64,000 bases of DNA from positions 310,001-374,000 of the forward strand of contig NZ_JAPENY010000003.1 in NCBI RefSeq assembly GCF_026341825.1, written 5' to 3'. Source of the DNA: Streptomyces sp. NBC_00620. GTDB taxonomy: Bacteria; Actinomycetota; Actinomycetes; Streptomycetales; Streptomycetaceae. This document shows, piece after piece, positions 24,505 through 32,369 of this stretch. The translations under genes were made by a program, and so were the position numbers. The notes beneath the pieces were generated by a model. It made no database searches, was not told the origin of the DNA, and saw only the letters and a list, made by a program, of their open reading frames with translations. The number at the start of each line of letters is the position of its first letter. Position 1 is the stretch's first letter.

Positions 24505-24542
24505 AGGGAGGAGCCTATTGGTTTTACGATCGCACGGCGATC
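24503..24542. promoter_or_regulatory. Paired dyads, candidate LysR binding sites
   Basis: ATAGG-n6-CCTAT (24503-24518) and a perfect 15-bp dyad GATCGC-ACG-GCGATC (24528-24542) are centred ~25 bp apart. That fits the recognition-plus-activation site pairs usual for LysR regulators at divergent promoters. Confidence 0.55.
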
Positions 24543-24611
24543 TACCGTCGGGACCGTCAACCGGCGCGCGCGGTCTGCCGCCGCCGGATCAACACCGAAG
24601 GAGTACGCACT

Positions 24612-25307
24612 GTGGGCAAGATCCTCTTCGTCATGACGAAGGCCGACCATCTCACCCTGAACGACGGCACCCGGCATCCCACGGGTTTCTGGGCCGAGGA
24701 GTTCGCGGCCCCCTACCGCGCGGTCACCGAGGCCGGGCACGAGGTGGTCGTCGCCACCCCGGGCGGTACGGCGCCCACGGTCGATCCGGCGAGCCTCGCA
24801 CCGGACTTCAACGGCGGCAAGGAGGGCGCCGAGGCCGTCGCCGCGTTGCTGGACCAGGCAGCCGTACTGCGCCGGCCGATCGCCCTGGCCGATGTCGACC
24901 TCGCCGACTACCTGGCGGTCTTCTACCCCGGCGGTCACGGCCCGATGGAGGACCTGTCGACGGACGCCGACTCCGCCCGGCTGATCACCGCCACCCTCGA
25001 CGCCGGCCGGCCCCTGGCGCTGGTCTGCCACGGCGTGGCCGCCCTGCTCGCGACCGAGCAGCCGGACGGCACCTCACCGCTCGACGGCTACCGCGTCACC
25101 GGGTTCACCAACGCCGAGGAAGCCCAGTCCGGACTCGGCGACAAGGTCAAGTGGCGGTTGCAGGACCGCCTTGTCGCGCTCGGCGTGGAGTACACCGAGG
25201 GCGAGCCGTGGGCCTCGTACGTGGTCTCCGACCGGAACCTGATCACGGGCCAGAACCCGGGCTCCTCCGCCGAGTTGGCCACCGCCCTCCTCAAGACGCT
25301 CGCCTGA
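24612..25307 (+). CDS. DJ-1/PfpI-family type-1 glutamine amidotransferase-like protein
   Basis: 231 residues from GTG 24612 with GAAGGAG upstream. The fold is marked by 'KILFVMTKADHLTLNDGTRH', Glu in 'TGFWAEEFAAPYRAVTEAGH', 'AVFYPGGHGPMEDL', and the nucleophile-elbow Cys in 'LALVCHGVAALL'. The Glu-Cys-His arrangement resembles the Hsp31/YajL/ChuP group, which includes glyoxalase III and chaperone-like proteins, so a role in handling reactive carbonyls is plausible. Probably controlled by the divergent LysR protein. Confidence 0.84.
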   Translation: MGKILFVMTKADHLTLNDGTRHPTGFWAEEFAAPYRAVTEAGHEVVVATPGGTAPTVDPASLAPDFNGGKEGAEAVAALLDQAAVLRRPIALADVDLADYLAVFYPGGHGPMEDLSTDADSARLITATLDAGRPLALVCHGVAALLATEQPDGTSPLDGYRVTGFTNAEEAQSGLGDKVKWRLQDRLVALGVEYTEGEPWASYVVSDRNLITGQNPGSSAELATALLKTLA

Positions 25308-25334
25308 GCCGGCGACCGGTCGAACAGGGCTGGT

Positions 25335-25796
25335 TCAGCCCTGGATGGTGATGGCCATCTGCGGCAACACCCTCCCGGCGATGGAACCCGAGGGGACGTC
25401 TCCTGTGCGCACCGCGCCCATCCCGCGGTAGAAGGGCTCGGCGTTCGGGTCCGCGTCGATCGTGAGCCGGGTGAACCCCAGGTCCCGTCCGGCAGCGATG
25501 GTGTGCTCGAACAGCAGTCGGCCGATCCCCCGGCCGATGGACTGCGGCTCGACGAACATCATCCCCAGAACGCCTATGGGTGGCTTCCCCTCAAGAGTCG
25601 TGAAGCCCAGGATGCGGCCGTCTTCGTCGGCCACCGTGGCTCGCCGACGTGCGAGTTCACCTGCGCCGACGGTGAGTTCGTCCCGGCACGCCTCCAGGAA
25701 GTCCGCGTCATAGCCCCAATGCGCCTTGGATCGCAGTGCCAAGTCGCTGAGGATCTCGGCTTCCGCCGCCCGCGCAGGCCTGATCAGCACGCTCAT
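25335..25796 (-). CDS. GNAT-family N-acetyltransferase
   Basis: 153 residues. The acetyl-CoA-binding motif A is 'LGMMFVEPQSIGRGIGRLLF' (Q/RxxGxG/A), followed by 'GFTRLTIDADPNAEPFYRGM', the usual beta5/alpha4 region. The N-terminus 'VLIRPARAAEAEILSDLAL' starts the fold. Substrate unknown. Convergent with the DJ-1 gene; 225 bp separate it from the next DJ-1-like gene. Confidence 0.85.
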   Translation of the reverse strand: MSVLIRPARAAEAEILSDLALRSKAHWGYDADFLEACRDELTVGAGELARRRATVADEDGRILGFTTLEGKPPIGVLGMMFVEPQSIGRGIGRLLFEHTIAAGRDLGFTRLTIDADPNAEPFYRGMGAVRTGDVPSGSIAGRVLPQMAITIQG

Positions 25797-26021
25797 CCAC
25801 GCCCCCGGTCAGATGTAGGTCTCACGATCTTCGCACCCTGCAGGCGGGCGGGAGAAGTATGCGATGGCCTGCGGTTCTCCCAGCTATGACCGCCCTCCGA
25901 GCAATGGCGATATCCCGTTGGAGGCTGTCATTAATGCCACTGGGAGACGGTTCGGTGGCCGGTTTAGCGTCGAGATGTCCGGCGTAGAGACCGGCCCCGT
26001 ACAGCGTCCGAAGGAATTCGC
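25797..26021. promoter_or_regulatory. Divergent intergenic region with an AT-rich palindrome
   Basis: 225 bp. It includes CATTAATG (palindromic) in the near-dyad TGTCATTAATGCCA at 25925-25938, unusually AT-rich for this genome, and a TAGCGT box ~50 bp before the downstream ATG. Possibly an operator for the DJ-1-like gene at 26022. Confidence 0.35.
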
Positions 26022-26711
26022 ATGCACGCCCAGATCGTCTTGTTCGACGGCTTCGATCCGCTCGATGTCATCGCCCCCTATGAGGTGTTGTACGCGGGCG
26101 GTACCGCGTCCGGCGGCGCGGTGAGCGTGGAACTGGTCTCCGCCGAGGGGGCGCGCGAGGTGGTCAGCGGTACCGGTGGCCTCGCGTTGCGGGCCACTGG
26201 CGCCCTCGACCCCGGGCGGGCGGGCCTGATCCTGGTTCCTGGCGCCTCGGGCCGGGTCGGAGAGCCCGGTGAGGTCCCTGACCAGGACGCGGGGGCCGGG
26301 GAGTGGCGGCAGGACGAGTTCATCCCCGTGCTGCTCGGCCGCACGCTGGCCACCGAACTGCCCGCGCTGATGAAGGAGGCGATGGGGAATCCGGAGGTGA
26401 CGACCGCCGCGGTGTGCGGGGGTTCGCTCGTCCTGGCGATGGCCGGCCTGCTGGAGGACCGCCACGCCACCACCCATCACCTGGGCCTGGACATGCTCGA
26501 CGCCACCGGCGTGCACGTGGTCCGCGCCCGCGTCGTCGACGACGGCGACCTCGTCACGGGCGCCGGTGTCACCTCCGGACTCGACCTGGCCCTGTATCTG
26601 CTGGAGCGCGAGGTGGGCCCCCGGATCGCCCACGCGGTCGAGGAGTTGTTCGCCCACGAGCGCCGCGGCACGGTCTGGCGCCACCAGGGCCCCGCGCCCG
26701 TCGGCCTCTGA
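26022..26711 (+). CDS. DJ-1/PfpI-family protein (isonitrile-hydratase-like)
   Basis: 229 residues. It begins 'QIVLFDGFDPLDVIAPYEVL', the ThiJ/GlxA-type start with acidic residues of the active site, continues with 'LILVPGASGRVGEPGEVPDQ', and has the nucleophile Cys in 'TTAAVCGGSLVLAMAGLL' and the following 'HATTHHLGLDML'. The pattern matches the InhA/DR1199-like branch, some members of which hydrate isonitriles; others are uncharacterised. No AraC-type DNA-binding domain is attached. A conserved-type small protein gene follows 56 bp later. Confidence 0.83.
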   Translation: MHAQIVLFDGFDPLDVIAPYEVLYAGGTASGGAVSVELVSAEGAREVVSGTGGLALRATGALDPGRAGLILVPGASGRVGEPGEVPDQDAGAGEWRQDEFIPVLLGRTLATELPALMKEAMGNPEVTTAAVCGGSLVLAMAGLLEDRHATTHHLGLDMLDATGVHVVRARVVDDGDLVTGAGVTSGLDLALYLLEREVGPRIAHAVEELFAHERRGTVWRHQGPAPVGL

Positions 26712-26767
26712 CCAGCCACAGGCTCTCGCGTACGTCCATCCCGCACCGCACCGTGAGGAAGAACAGC

Positions 26768-27109
26768 ATGTCCGTCGAAGGCACCTGGGACCTGTCCGTC
26801 TCCACCCCCATCGGCAAGATCAAGGCCGTGGTCGAACTCCGTCGGCAGGACGGCGTCCTGACCGGGACGGCCCACGGGGCGGGAGAGGAAGTCCCGCTCG
26901 GCGACGTCGCCCTCGACGGTGACCGCCTCACCTGGACGCAGGCCATCACCAAGCCCCTGCGCCTGAACCTGGCCTTCGCCGTGACGGTCGAGGGCGACAC
27001 CCTCGCCGGTACCTCCAAGGCCGGACGTCTGCCGGCCTCCAAGGTCACCGGCAGCCGTCGTCCCGTCCGGTCAGAGGCCGCGGTCCAGGAGCCGAAGAAA
27101 CTCCCATGA
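26768..27109 (+). CDS. Small beta-sheet protein of unknown function
   Basis: 113 residues from ATG 26768, which has GAGGAAG upstream. 'GTWDLSVSTPIGKIKAVVEL' begins an all-beta domain of alternating hydrophobic strands ('LTGTAHGAGEEVPLGDVALD', 'RLNLAFAVTVEGDTLAGTSK'). This lipocalin-like pattern is found in small actinobacterial proteins that often accompany oxidoreductases. No signal peptide; the tail is basic. Probably co-transcribed with the DJ-1-like gene. Confidence 0.75.
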   Translation: MSVEGTWDLSVSTPIGKIKAVVELRRQDGVLTGTAHGAGEEVPLGDVALDGDRLTWTQAITKPLRLNLAFAVTVEGDTLAGTSKAGRLPASKVTGSRRPVRSEAAVQEPKKLP

Positions 27110-27139
27110 CCAGGACCGGCTCCGCCCTCGGTCGCTTCC

Positions 27140-28144
27140 CTACGCCGATGCCGCCCCCGCGCTGACGAGGCCGGGCTGGAGAAGCATCCGGGAGGAGTGG
27201 TCCACGAGCTGCCGCAGCACCGGCACATAGGCTTCGTCGCCGCCCAGTTCATCAAGAATGGCGTGCGCCTCATGGCGGAATGTGTCGAGGTCCTCTTCGT
27301 AGCGCCGCAGAACATCCGGCGCCAGGAGCACTTCGGTGAGTTCCGCTCTGGCGCGATGAGAATTCCTGGCGTCGGCGTGCAGGCCCAGGACTCGTTCCCT
27401 GCACTGGGGAGCCGCCTCCTCAACGGCACACGCGAAAAGGTAGGTCACCGTGCCGTTCAGCAGGTCTTCGTTGCGGCCGGAAAGGATGTCTTCCTGGTCG
27501 TTGAACATCTGCCACAGGACACCGAAGACATTGCCGAACTCACGCCAGAGCTCCACCCTTCCTTTCTCAACACCCGCCAGTTCCGCAGCCATTGCCGTGA
27601 TCGCGCTGAAGGGTGCGCCGGACTTCCCTCTGTACGCCGTGACCACCGAGTCCCGCGCCACGGCACCCACGTCCCCGCCCAGGTCGCTCAGTTGCCCCTC
27701 GGTCGCGACGATCCAGCAGTTCACGACCTCCGCCGTGAGAGCTCCGCGCACCGACTCCGGAATCCGTGGCGAGTGGACGACGAGAACAGGAAGGGAATTT
27801 CCGCTGATGACCGTGGCGAGCAGCGCCTCGCTCTCACTGAGGTCACCGGCGACAAACGCTCCCTGACCGTCGGCCAGGTCGTCCAGATAGCACGCCGAAG
27901 TCCACCACAGCTCATGCACGACGGCCAGCGGAACAGCCGGTTGGAGCGTGCCGGTCTCAATGCCATGGACGATCATCGGCAGTACTGACAGCGGGTACTT
28001 GAACTTGCGATGGCGCAGGAGTTCGGCGACCGCCCCTTTGACCGCTTTCGCCGATCTGCCGAGCCGTTCGAGAGTCTCTTCCCGCTCCGCCTCGATATCC
28101 GCGGACACTTCACGGTACAGATCCTCGTACGACATGGAACGCAC
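27140..28144 (-). CDS. ComQ-like class-I isoprenoid synthase
   Basis: 334 residues from GTG 28142-28144, which has GGGAG 7 nt upstream. All-alpha trans-prenyltransferase fold: the first Asp-rich motif is 'CYLDDLADG' (DDxxD) near residue 88 and the second is degenerate, 'MFNDQEDIL'. 'RGKSGAPFSA' stands where chain-length synthases have KT(A/S). The N-terminal Lys/Arg residues that bind isopentenyl diphosphate are not clear. This is the 'class 1 isoprenoid biosynthesis enzyme' type distantly related to ComQ, which prenylates a signalling peptide. Its substrate here is unknown and no ComX-like gene is adjacent. Confidence 0.8.
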   Translation of the reverse strand: MRSMSYEDLYREVSADIEAEREETLERLGRSAKAVKGAVAELLRHRKFKYPLSVLPMIVHGIETGTLQPAVPLAVVHELWWTSACYLDDLADGQGAFVAGDLSESEALLATVISGNSLPVLVVHSPRIPESVRGALTAEVVNCWIVATEGQLSDLGGDVGAVARDSVVTAYRGKSGAPFSAITAMAAELAGVEKGRVELWREFGNVFGVLWQMFNDQEDILSGRNEDLLNGTVTYLFACAVEEAAPQCRERVLGLHADARNSHRARAELTEVLLAPDVLRRYEEDLDTFRHEAHAILDELGGDEAYVPVLRQLVDHSSRMLLQPGLVSAGAASA

Positions 28145-28373
28145 GCCAGAACTCCCACCATTGAGATTGGATCAAGGACCGATTCGATCATTCCGGTTGG
28201 AGGCGAGCTAGAGCGACTTTGCGCCATGGCCAGTTCGTTGCGACGCCAGCCCCCTGGACGCACCAAGCCTTGGCCGAAAGCGAAGACCACCGCGTGGACA
28301 CGATCGCGCAGGCCGAGCTCATCGAGGACCCACCTGCGGGACCCCGGCCGTGAATCGCGCCATACTGACCGTC

Positions 28374-29648
28374 GTGCGAGTAGCGATCATGACCGCGGGT
28401 TCGCGGGGCGACGTGGCGCCGTACACCGGTCTCGGGCACGGTCTTGCGCGTGCCGGGCACGAGGTCACCCTGGTGACGCATGGGTGTTTCGCGCGGCTGG
28501 TGGCCGGTTCGGGGGTCGCGTTTCACGCGCTGCCGGTGGATCCGCGGGCCGAGTTGGAGTCGGTACGCGGGCAGGGGCTGCACCGCAGCACCAGCGGGGC
28601 CGGGAAGCTCATCCGGGTGGTCGAGATGGCCAGGTCCCTGGTCGGGCAGATGACCGACGACCTGATCGAGGCCGCGCACGCAAGCGACGTACTCCTGCTG
28701 TCCAGTTCCCTGGGACCACTCGGGCATGCCGTCGCCGAAGGGCTGTCCCTGCCAAGCATGGGGGTGTATCTCCAACCCCTCGCTCCCACAAGGGAGTTCG
28801 CACCTCCGGTGACCGGGGTCCGCTCCTGGGGGCCCGCGGTGAACCGGGCGGCCGGGTACGGCGTGAACATGGCCGTGGAGCGAGTGTTCGCCCAGACCGT
28901 GCGCACCCTACGGGCCCGGCTCGGTCTGTCGCGCAGCGGTCCCGGCGCCGCGCGTCGCGCCCGCGAGCGGGAGGGCTGGCCCGTGTACCACGGGTTCAGT
29001 CCTCTTGTGGTGCGACGCCCGCGCGACTGGCGTGCCGGGCTGGATGTCGCCGGGTACTGGTGGCCGTACGACGGCTACGACTGCGACGGCGGTGACGGCG
29101 ACAGGAGGGGCCAACTCCCGCTGCCACTGCGGGACTTCCTGGACTCAGGGCCTCCCCCGGTCTTCGTGGGTCTGGGCAGCGCCACCGTGCCCGATCCCGA
29201 GCGGCTCAGCGCCGAAGTCGTACGCGCCCTGCGGGCAGCCGGGCTGCGCGGGGTGATCCAGCGGGGCTGGGGTGGGCTGCGAGGCGCCGGCGACGACATG
29301 TTCACGGTCGATGAGGTACCGCACTCCGTGCTCTTTCCGCAGATGGCCGCGGTGGTCCATCACGGGGGCGCGGGTACGACGGCGGCCGGGCTGCGGGCCG
29401 GGGTGCCGGCCGTGCCCGTACCGATCCAGTTCGACGAGGGGTTCTGGGCGGCCCGCCTCGTCTCCCTCGGCGTAGCACCCCGGGCCGTGCCGCTGCGCGG
29501 CCTCACCTCCTACCGTCTCGAGGCGGCTCTCGTACGGGCCACGACGGAACCGTCGTATCGGCGGCGTGCCCAGAGTCTGGCTGCCGGCATCGGTACTGAG
29601 GACGGGGTGAGCCCTGTCCTCGATGGAGTGAACCGGCTCGCTGGGTAG
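28374..29648 (+). CDS. UGT/YjiC-type glycosyltransferase (GT1)
   Basis: 424 residues from GTG 28374. This start is preferred because CATACT (28361-28366) is a good -10 just 7 nt before it, implying a leaderless mRNA; an upstream GTG at 28350 would add 8 residues. The N-terminus 'VRVAIMTAGSRGDVAPYTGL' is typical of sterol/macrolide glycosyltransferases. The C-terminal donor motif is 'VVHHGGAGTTAAGLRAGVP' followed by 'VPIQFDEGFWA'. Family members transfer a sugar from UDP- or TDP-sugar to small hydrophobic acceptors such as macrolides; acceptor unknown. Confidence 0.85.
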   Translation: MRVAIMTAGSRGDVAPYTGLGHGLARAGHEVTLVTHGCFARLVAGSGVAFHALPVDPRAELESVRGQGLHRSTSGAGKLIRVVEMARSLVGQMTDDLIEAAHASDVLLLSSSLGPLGHAVAEGLSLPSMGVYLQPLAPTREFAPPVTGVRSWGPAVNRAAGYGVNMAVERVFAQTVRTLRARLGLSRSGPGAARRAREREGWPVYHGFSPLVVRRPRDWRAGLDVAGYWWPYDGYDCDGGDGDRRGQLPLPLRDFLDSGPPPVFVGLGSATVPDPERLSAEVVRALRAAGLRGVIQRGWGGLRGAGDDMFTVDEVPHSVLFPQMAAVVHHGGAGTTAAGLRAGVPAVPVPIQFDEGFWAARLVSLGVAPRAVPLRGLTSYRLEAALVRATTEPSYRRRAQSLAAGIGTEDGVSPVLDGVNRLAG

Positions 29649-29680
29649 TGGCCCTGACGCCACGCTCCTCGAAAGTCAGG

Positions 29681-29698
29681 CTCTGGGACAGCCCAGGG
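29681..29698 (+). terminator. Weak terminator after the glycosyltransferase
   Basis: CTCTGGG-ACAG-CCCAGGG forms a 7-pair hairpin (one G-U) 32 bp after the stop of the GT1 gene. No U-tract. The remaining ~175 bp up to 29875 show no reading frame. Confidence 0.35.
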
Positions 29699-29875
29699 GC
29701 CGCAGGCTCGGCTCCGCACCGGTGGTCGAAGCACGTGAACAGGCTTACCGGCAGTGCGAGATGGCTTCGTCACCGCGGCGGCACCGCGTGACGGTGATGC
29801 CACAGTGACGCTTCGGTGACGTCGGGGCGGCAGGGTGTGCGGCGCTCGCGGCAGGAGCACGGAGAGGGGTGGCAC

Positions 29876-31432
29876 GTGACCCGGCATGCGCAACGGGCGG
29901 TGGTCCACCATTCCGCCCCACCCCGAGCCGGCGTTGCGATGTCTGCCGAGGCCACGTCGTGGCTCTCCGCCAGGTCGTCAGGTGCGCCCCTGGCTCCGAT
30001 GATGCGGTCGACGATGGAGGGGCTGCTCGGGTACGACCTGAGCGACGTCCGGATCCATAGTGACGGGGCGGCCGCGACGTCGGCCCGTCGGATGGAGGCC
30101 CGTGCCTACACCGTGGGAGACGACATCGTCCTCGGCGGCGACGTCCCGTCGCTGCGGACGCGTGCCGGACAGCACGCGCTCGCACACGAGCTGATCCACG
30201 TCGTTCAGCAGCGGCTCGGGGGACCTGCGGCCGGAGCCGAGGTCGACAGCCCGTTCGAGCAAGACGCGGAGGCGGCCGCAATGGCGTTGGCGGACGGCCG
30301 CAAGCCGCCACCAGTCGTCCGCGGGACGGCAGTCGGTGTCGCACGGCAACCGATGGACCCGCGGCACGCCCGCGGATACGCGGGCGAGCAGGCGATGGGG
30401 TTCACGCACTACAAAGAGTCCGAGGGCTGGATCTTCTTCGAAGGCCCCAGCGGCGCAGGCGGTCACGGCGTGACGCAGTCGGGCTTCGACGGCGTCGCCT
30501 ACAACACCCGGACCGGCGAGGTGCACCTGGCCGACAACAAGTCCCTCGCAGCCACCGGGAATGTCAGCAGCGCCACCGCGATCGACCCGGCTCGGAACCT
30601 GGGGAAGAACCTTGACGGCCTGATCCAGCGGGTCGAGGCCACGAAGGACGTGCCGGGGCGCATCCGGCTGCTCGGGCTGCTGAGGCAGACGAGGGCGGCC
30701 CTCACCACGGGCAAGCCCTTCCCGCCCGCGGTCAAGCTCGTCGTCACGAGCGAGGGCGGCCGGACGACGGGCGTGTCAGCCAGGCTCGCGGCCGCAGGTG
30801 TCGAGCATCTGCCGCCGAACCCGGCGCCGTCGGCCCCCCTCCCCTCACCCCCGTCGACCTCCGCCCAGACCGCGAAACCCACACCGACGCCGAGCACCCC
30901 GCCACCCGTCGAGGTACCGCAGACACCCACAGCGGCGCCCACGACGGCGCCCATCGTCGAACCGTCACCCACGACAGCGCCGGTCGTCGAACCGTCACCG
31001 ACGCCGGTGGTCACGCCGTCGATGCGGCCCGCGTCTCCCTGGAGAGCCGGACTCAAGGCCGGTGGACAGGCACTTGCCTGGGCCCTTGTCTTCGCGGGGC
31101 TGAGCTACTTGGTCCACAAGCGGCTCGCCGAGCAACTGGAGCGGGACATCGACATGTCGAGGCAGGGCTCGATGCCATGGGCCCGCCGCACGAAGGCCGA
31201 CAACCCTTCGAAGCCCGTATACCTCACGATCACAGTGCGCTCGGAGGAGTACAGCCGGTACGTCCCGCTCCTCGGCTGGATGCCCGAGAGCCCCCGGCTG
31301 TTCCTGGCGGGAATCGAGATCAGCGACAGGAACGTCGACCCGCCGTCCGTCGTCGTCGAGGACCACAGCCTGGACATACTGCGCCCCGGGAAGACCGTCA
31401 CCGTGACCTACAGCGAGCTCAGAATTCCCTGA
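29876..31432 (+). CDS. DUF4157 protein with PD-(D/E)XK-like core: candidate contractile-injection-system effector
   Basis: 518 residues from GTG 29876 (GGAGAGG upstream; an earlier in-frame GTG at 29816 has no ribosome site). Residues ~40-115 are a DUF4157 domain: 'LLGYDLSDVRIHSDGAAAT', 'RAYTVGDDIVLGG' and the metal-like 'LAHELIHVVQQ' (HExxH at 104-108). Residues ~165-330 carry Glu171, Asp205 in 'GFDGVAYN' and Asp220-x-Lys222 in 'ADNKS', an arrangement like PD-(D/E)XK nucleases. A Pro/Thr-rich linker (~340-388), one membrane helix (~398-415) and a beta-rich tail follow. DUF4157 is a hallmark of cargo loaded into extracellular contractile injection systems; no sheath or tube gene is in this window. 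Confidence 0.8.
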   Translation: MTRHAQRAVVHHSAPPRAGVAMSAEATSWLSARSSGAPLAPMMRSTMEGLLGYDLSDVRIHSDGAAATSARRMEARAYTVGDDIVLGGDVPSLRTRAGQHALAHELIHVVQQRLGGPAAGAEVDSPFEQDAEAAAMALADGRKPPPVVRGTAVGVARQPMDPRHARGYAGEQAMGFTHYKESEGWIFFEGPSGAGGHGVTQSGFDGVAYNTRTGEVHLADNKSLAATGNVSSATAIDPARNLGKNLDGLIQRVEATKDVPGRIRLLGLLRQTRAALTTGKPFPPAVKLVVTSEGGRTTGVSARLAAAGVEHLPPNPAPSAPLPSPPSTSAQTAKPTPTPSTPPPVEVPQTPTAAPTTAPIVEPSPTTAPVVEPSPTPVVTPSMRPASPWRAGLKAGGQALAWALVFAGLSYLVHKRLAEQLERDIDMSRQGSMPWARRTKADNPSKPVYLTITVRSEEYSRYVPLLGWMPESPRLFLAGIEISDRNVDPPSVVVEDHSLDILRPGKTVTVTYSELRIP

Positions 31433-31487
31433 CCCAGCCGCCCCGGCCCAGGAAATCACCTTCTTCAGGCTGATCCGCGAGGTGACG

Positions 31488-32171
31488 TCACTGGCCGCCG
31501 TCACAGTGCGGGTTGTCGTCCGGATCCCACCCCGCGGGCCGCAGGAACCCCAGCAACTGCCGGACCAGTTCCTCGACCACCTCGTCGAGGGTCGCGTCCA
31601 CCCACCCGGCGTTCCAGTCGTGGAGCAGCCCGTTCACGCTGCCGATGAAGGCCGTCGCGGCGAGGCGGTAGTCGCGTGGTGCGGCCTCGCCGCGGACGGC
31701 GGCCGCGGCCGCCTCCGCGCAGATGAACTCCACCCAGCGGGAACGGCGGGCCAGCCGTTGTTCCTCCAACCGTGGGCTCACGCCGATGATTTCGACGAAG
31801 GTGATGCGGATGCGGCGCGGATCGCTCGTCACGTTCGCGGCGTAAGCACGGAAGATCGCGGTGGCGCGCTCGGGAAGCGGCAGGTCCCCCGCTTCGGCGA
31901 GGGCGGCGAGGGCGGCCCCCTCGGCCCAGTCGTTGACCTGGAGGTGCAGGGCGGCCAGGACGTCTTCGAGGGTGCGGAACTCCTCGTAGAACTGGCGGGT
32001 CGACAGGCCCGCCGCCTCGCTCAGTGCGGCGACCGTCGTGGACCTGAAGCCCGGGCTGTCGCCGAACAGTTGGAGTCCTGCTTCCAGGAAACGGCGGCGC
32101 CGCTCGGCCTGCCGCTCCTCGGCGGTTCTGCCCCCGTAACGGCCTGTCGGCTGTTTGAGCCTGCCCGCCAC
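31488..32171 (-). CDS. TetR-family regulator
   Basis: 227 residues from GTG 32169-32171, chosen because GGAGGGAGG lies 5 nt upstream; an ATG 45 bp further out lacks a site. The N-terminal HTH is 'STTVAALSEAAGLSTRQFYE' then 'EFRTLEDVLAALHLQVNDW'; the C-terminal domain is all-helical with 'FVEIIGVSPRLEEQRLARR'. Its gene diverges from a secreted beta-propeller protein gene, and two perfect dyads lie between them, so repression of that gene and itself is likely. Confidence 0.86.
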   Translation of the reverse strand: MAGRLKQPTGRYGGRTAEERQAERRRRFLEAGLQLFGDSPGFRSTTVAALSEAAGLSTRQFYEEFRTLEDVLAALHLQVNDWAEGAALAALAEAGDLPLPERATAIFRAYAANVTSDPRRIRITFVEIIGVSPRLEEQRLARRSRWVEFICAEAAAAAVRGEAAPRDYRLAATAFIGSVNGLLHDWNAGWVDATLDEVVEELVRQLLGFLRPAGWDPDDNPHCDGGQ

Positions 32172-32257
32172 GCGTCCTCCCTCCGTCCATCCGGTGAACC
32201 GTTCATGCTCCGGCAATTTTGTCGTGTACGGACCCTTGTGAAGAGGGCCGCCCCCTC

Positions 32258-32300
32258 CTTACTTTCCAGTAAGTCAACTCTGAACGCGCGCCTGTTCAGA
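32258..32300. promoter_or_regulatory. Two perfect dyads, candidate TetR operators
   Basis: CTTACT-TTCC-AGTAAG (32258-32273) and TCTGAAC-n8-GTTCAGA (32279-32300) lie side by side between the tetR-like gene and the beta-propeller gene. TTACT-n4-AGTAA resembles known TetR-family sites. Their half-sites differ, so two different proteins may bind. Confidence 0.6.
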
Positions 32301-32369
32301 TTCTCCCTTGTCATGCGCTTGCCACAGGCAACTTTCCACCCGCACTCCCCACCTACGACAGGGACCCAC

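Noticed and set aside
29649..29875. Extra small gene between the glycosyltransferase and the DUF4157 gene
   Set aside because: Frames here lack codon bias and ribosome sites; only a weak hairpin is seen.
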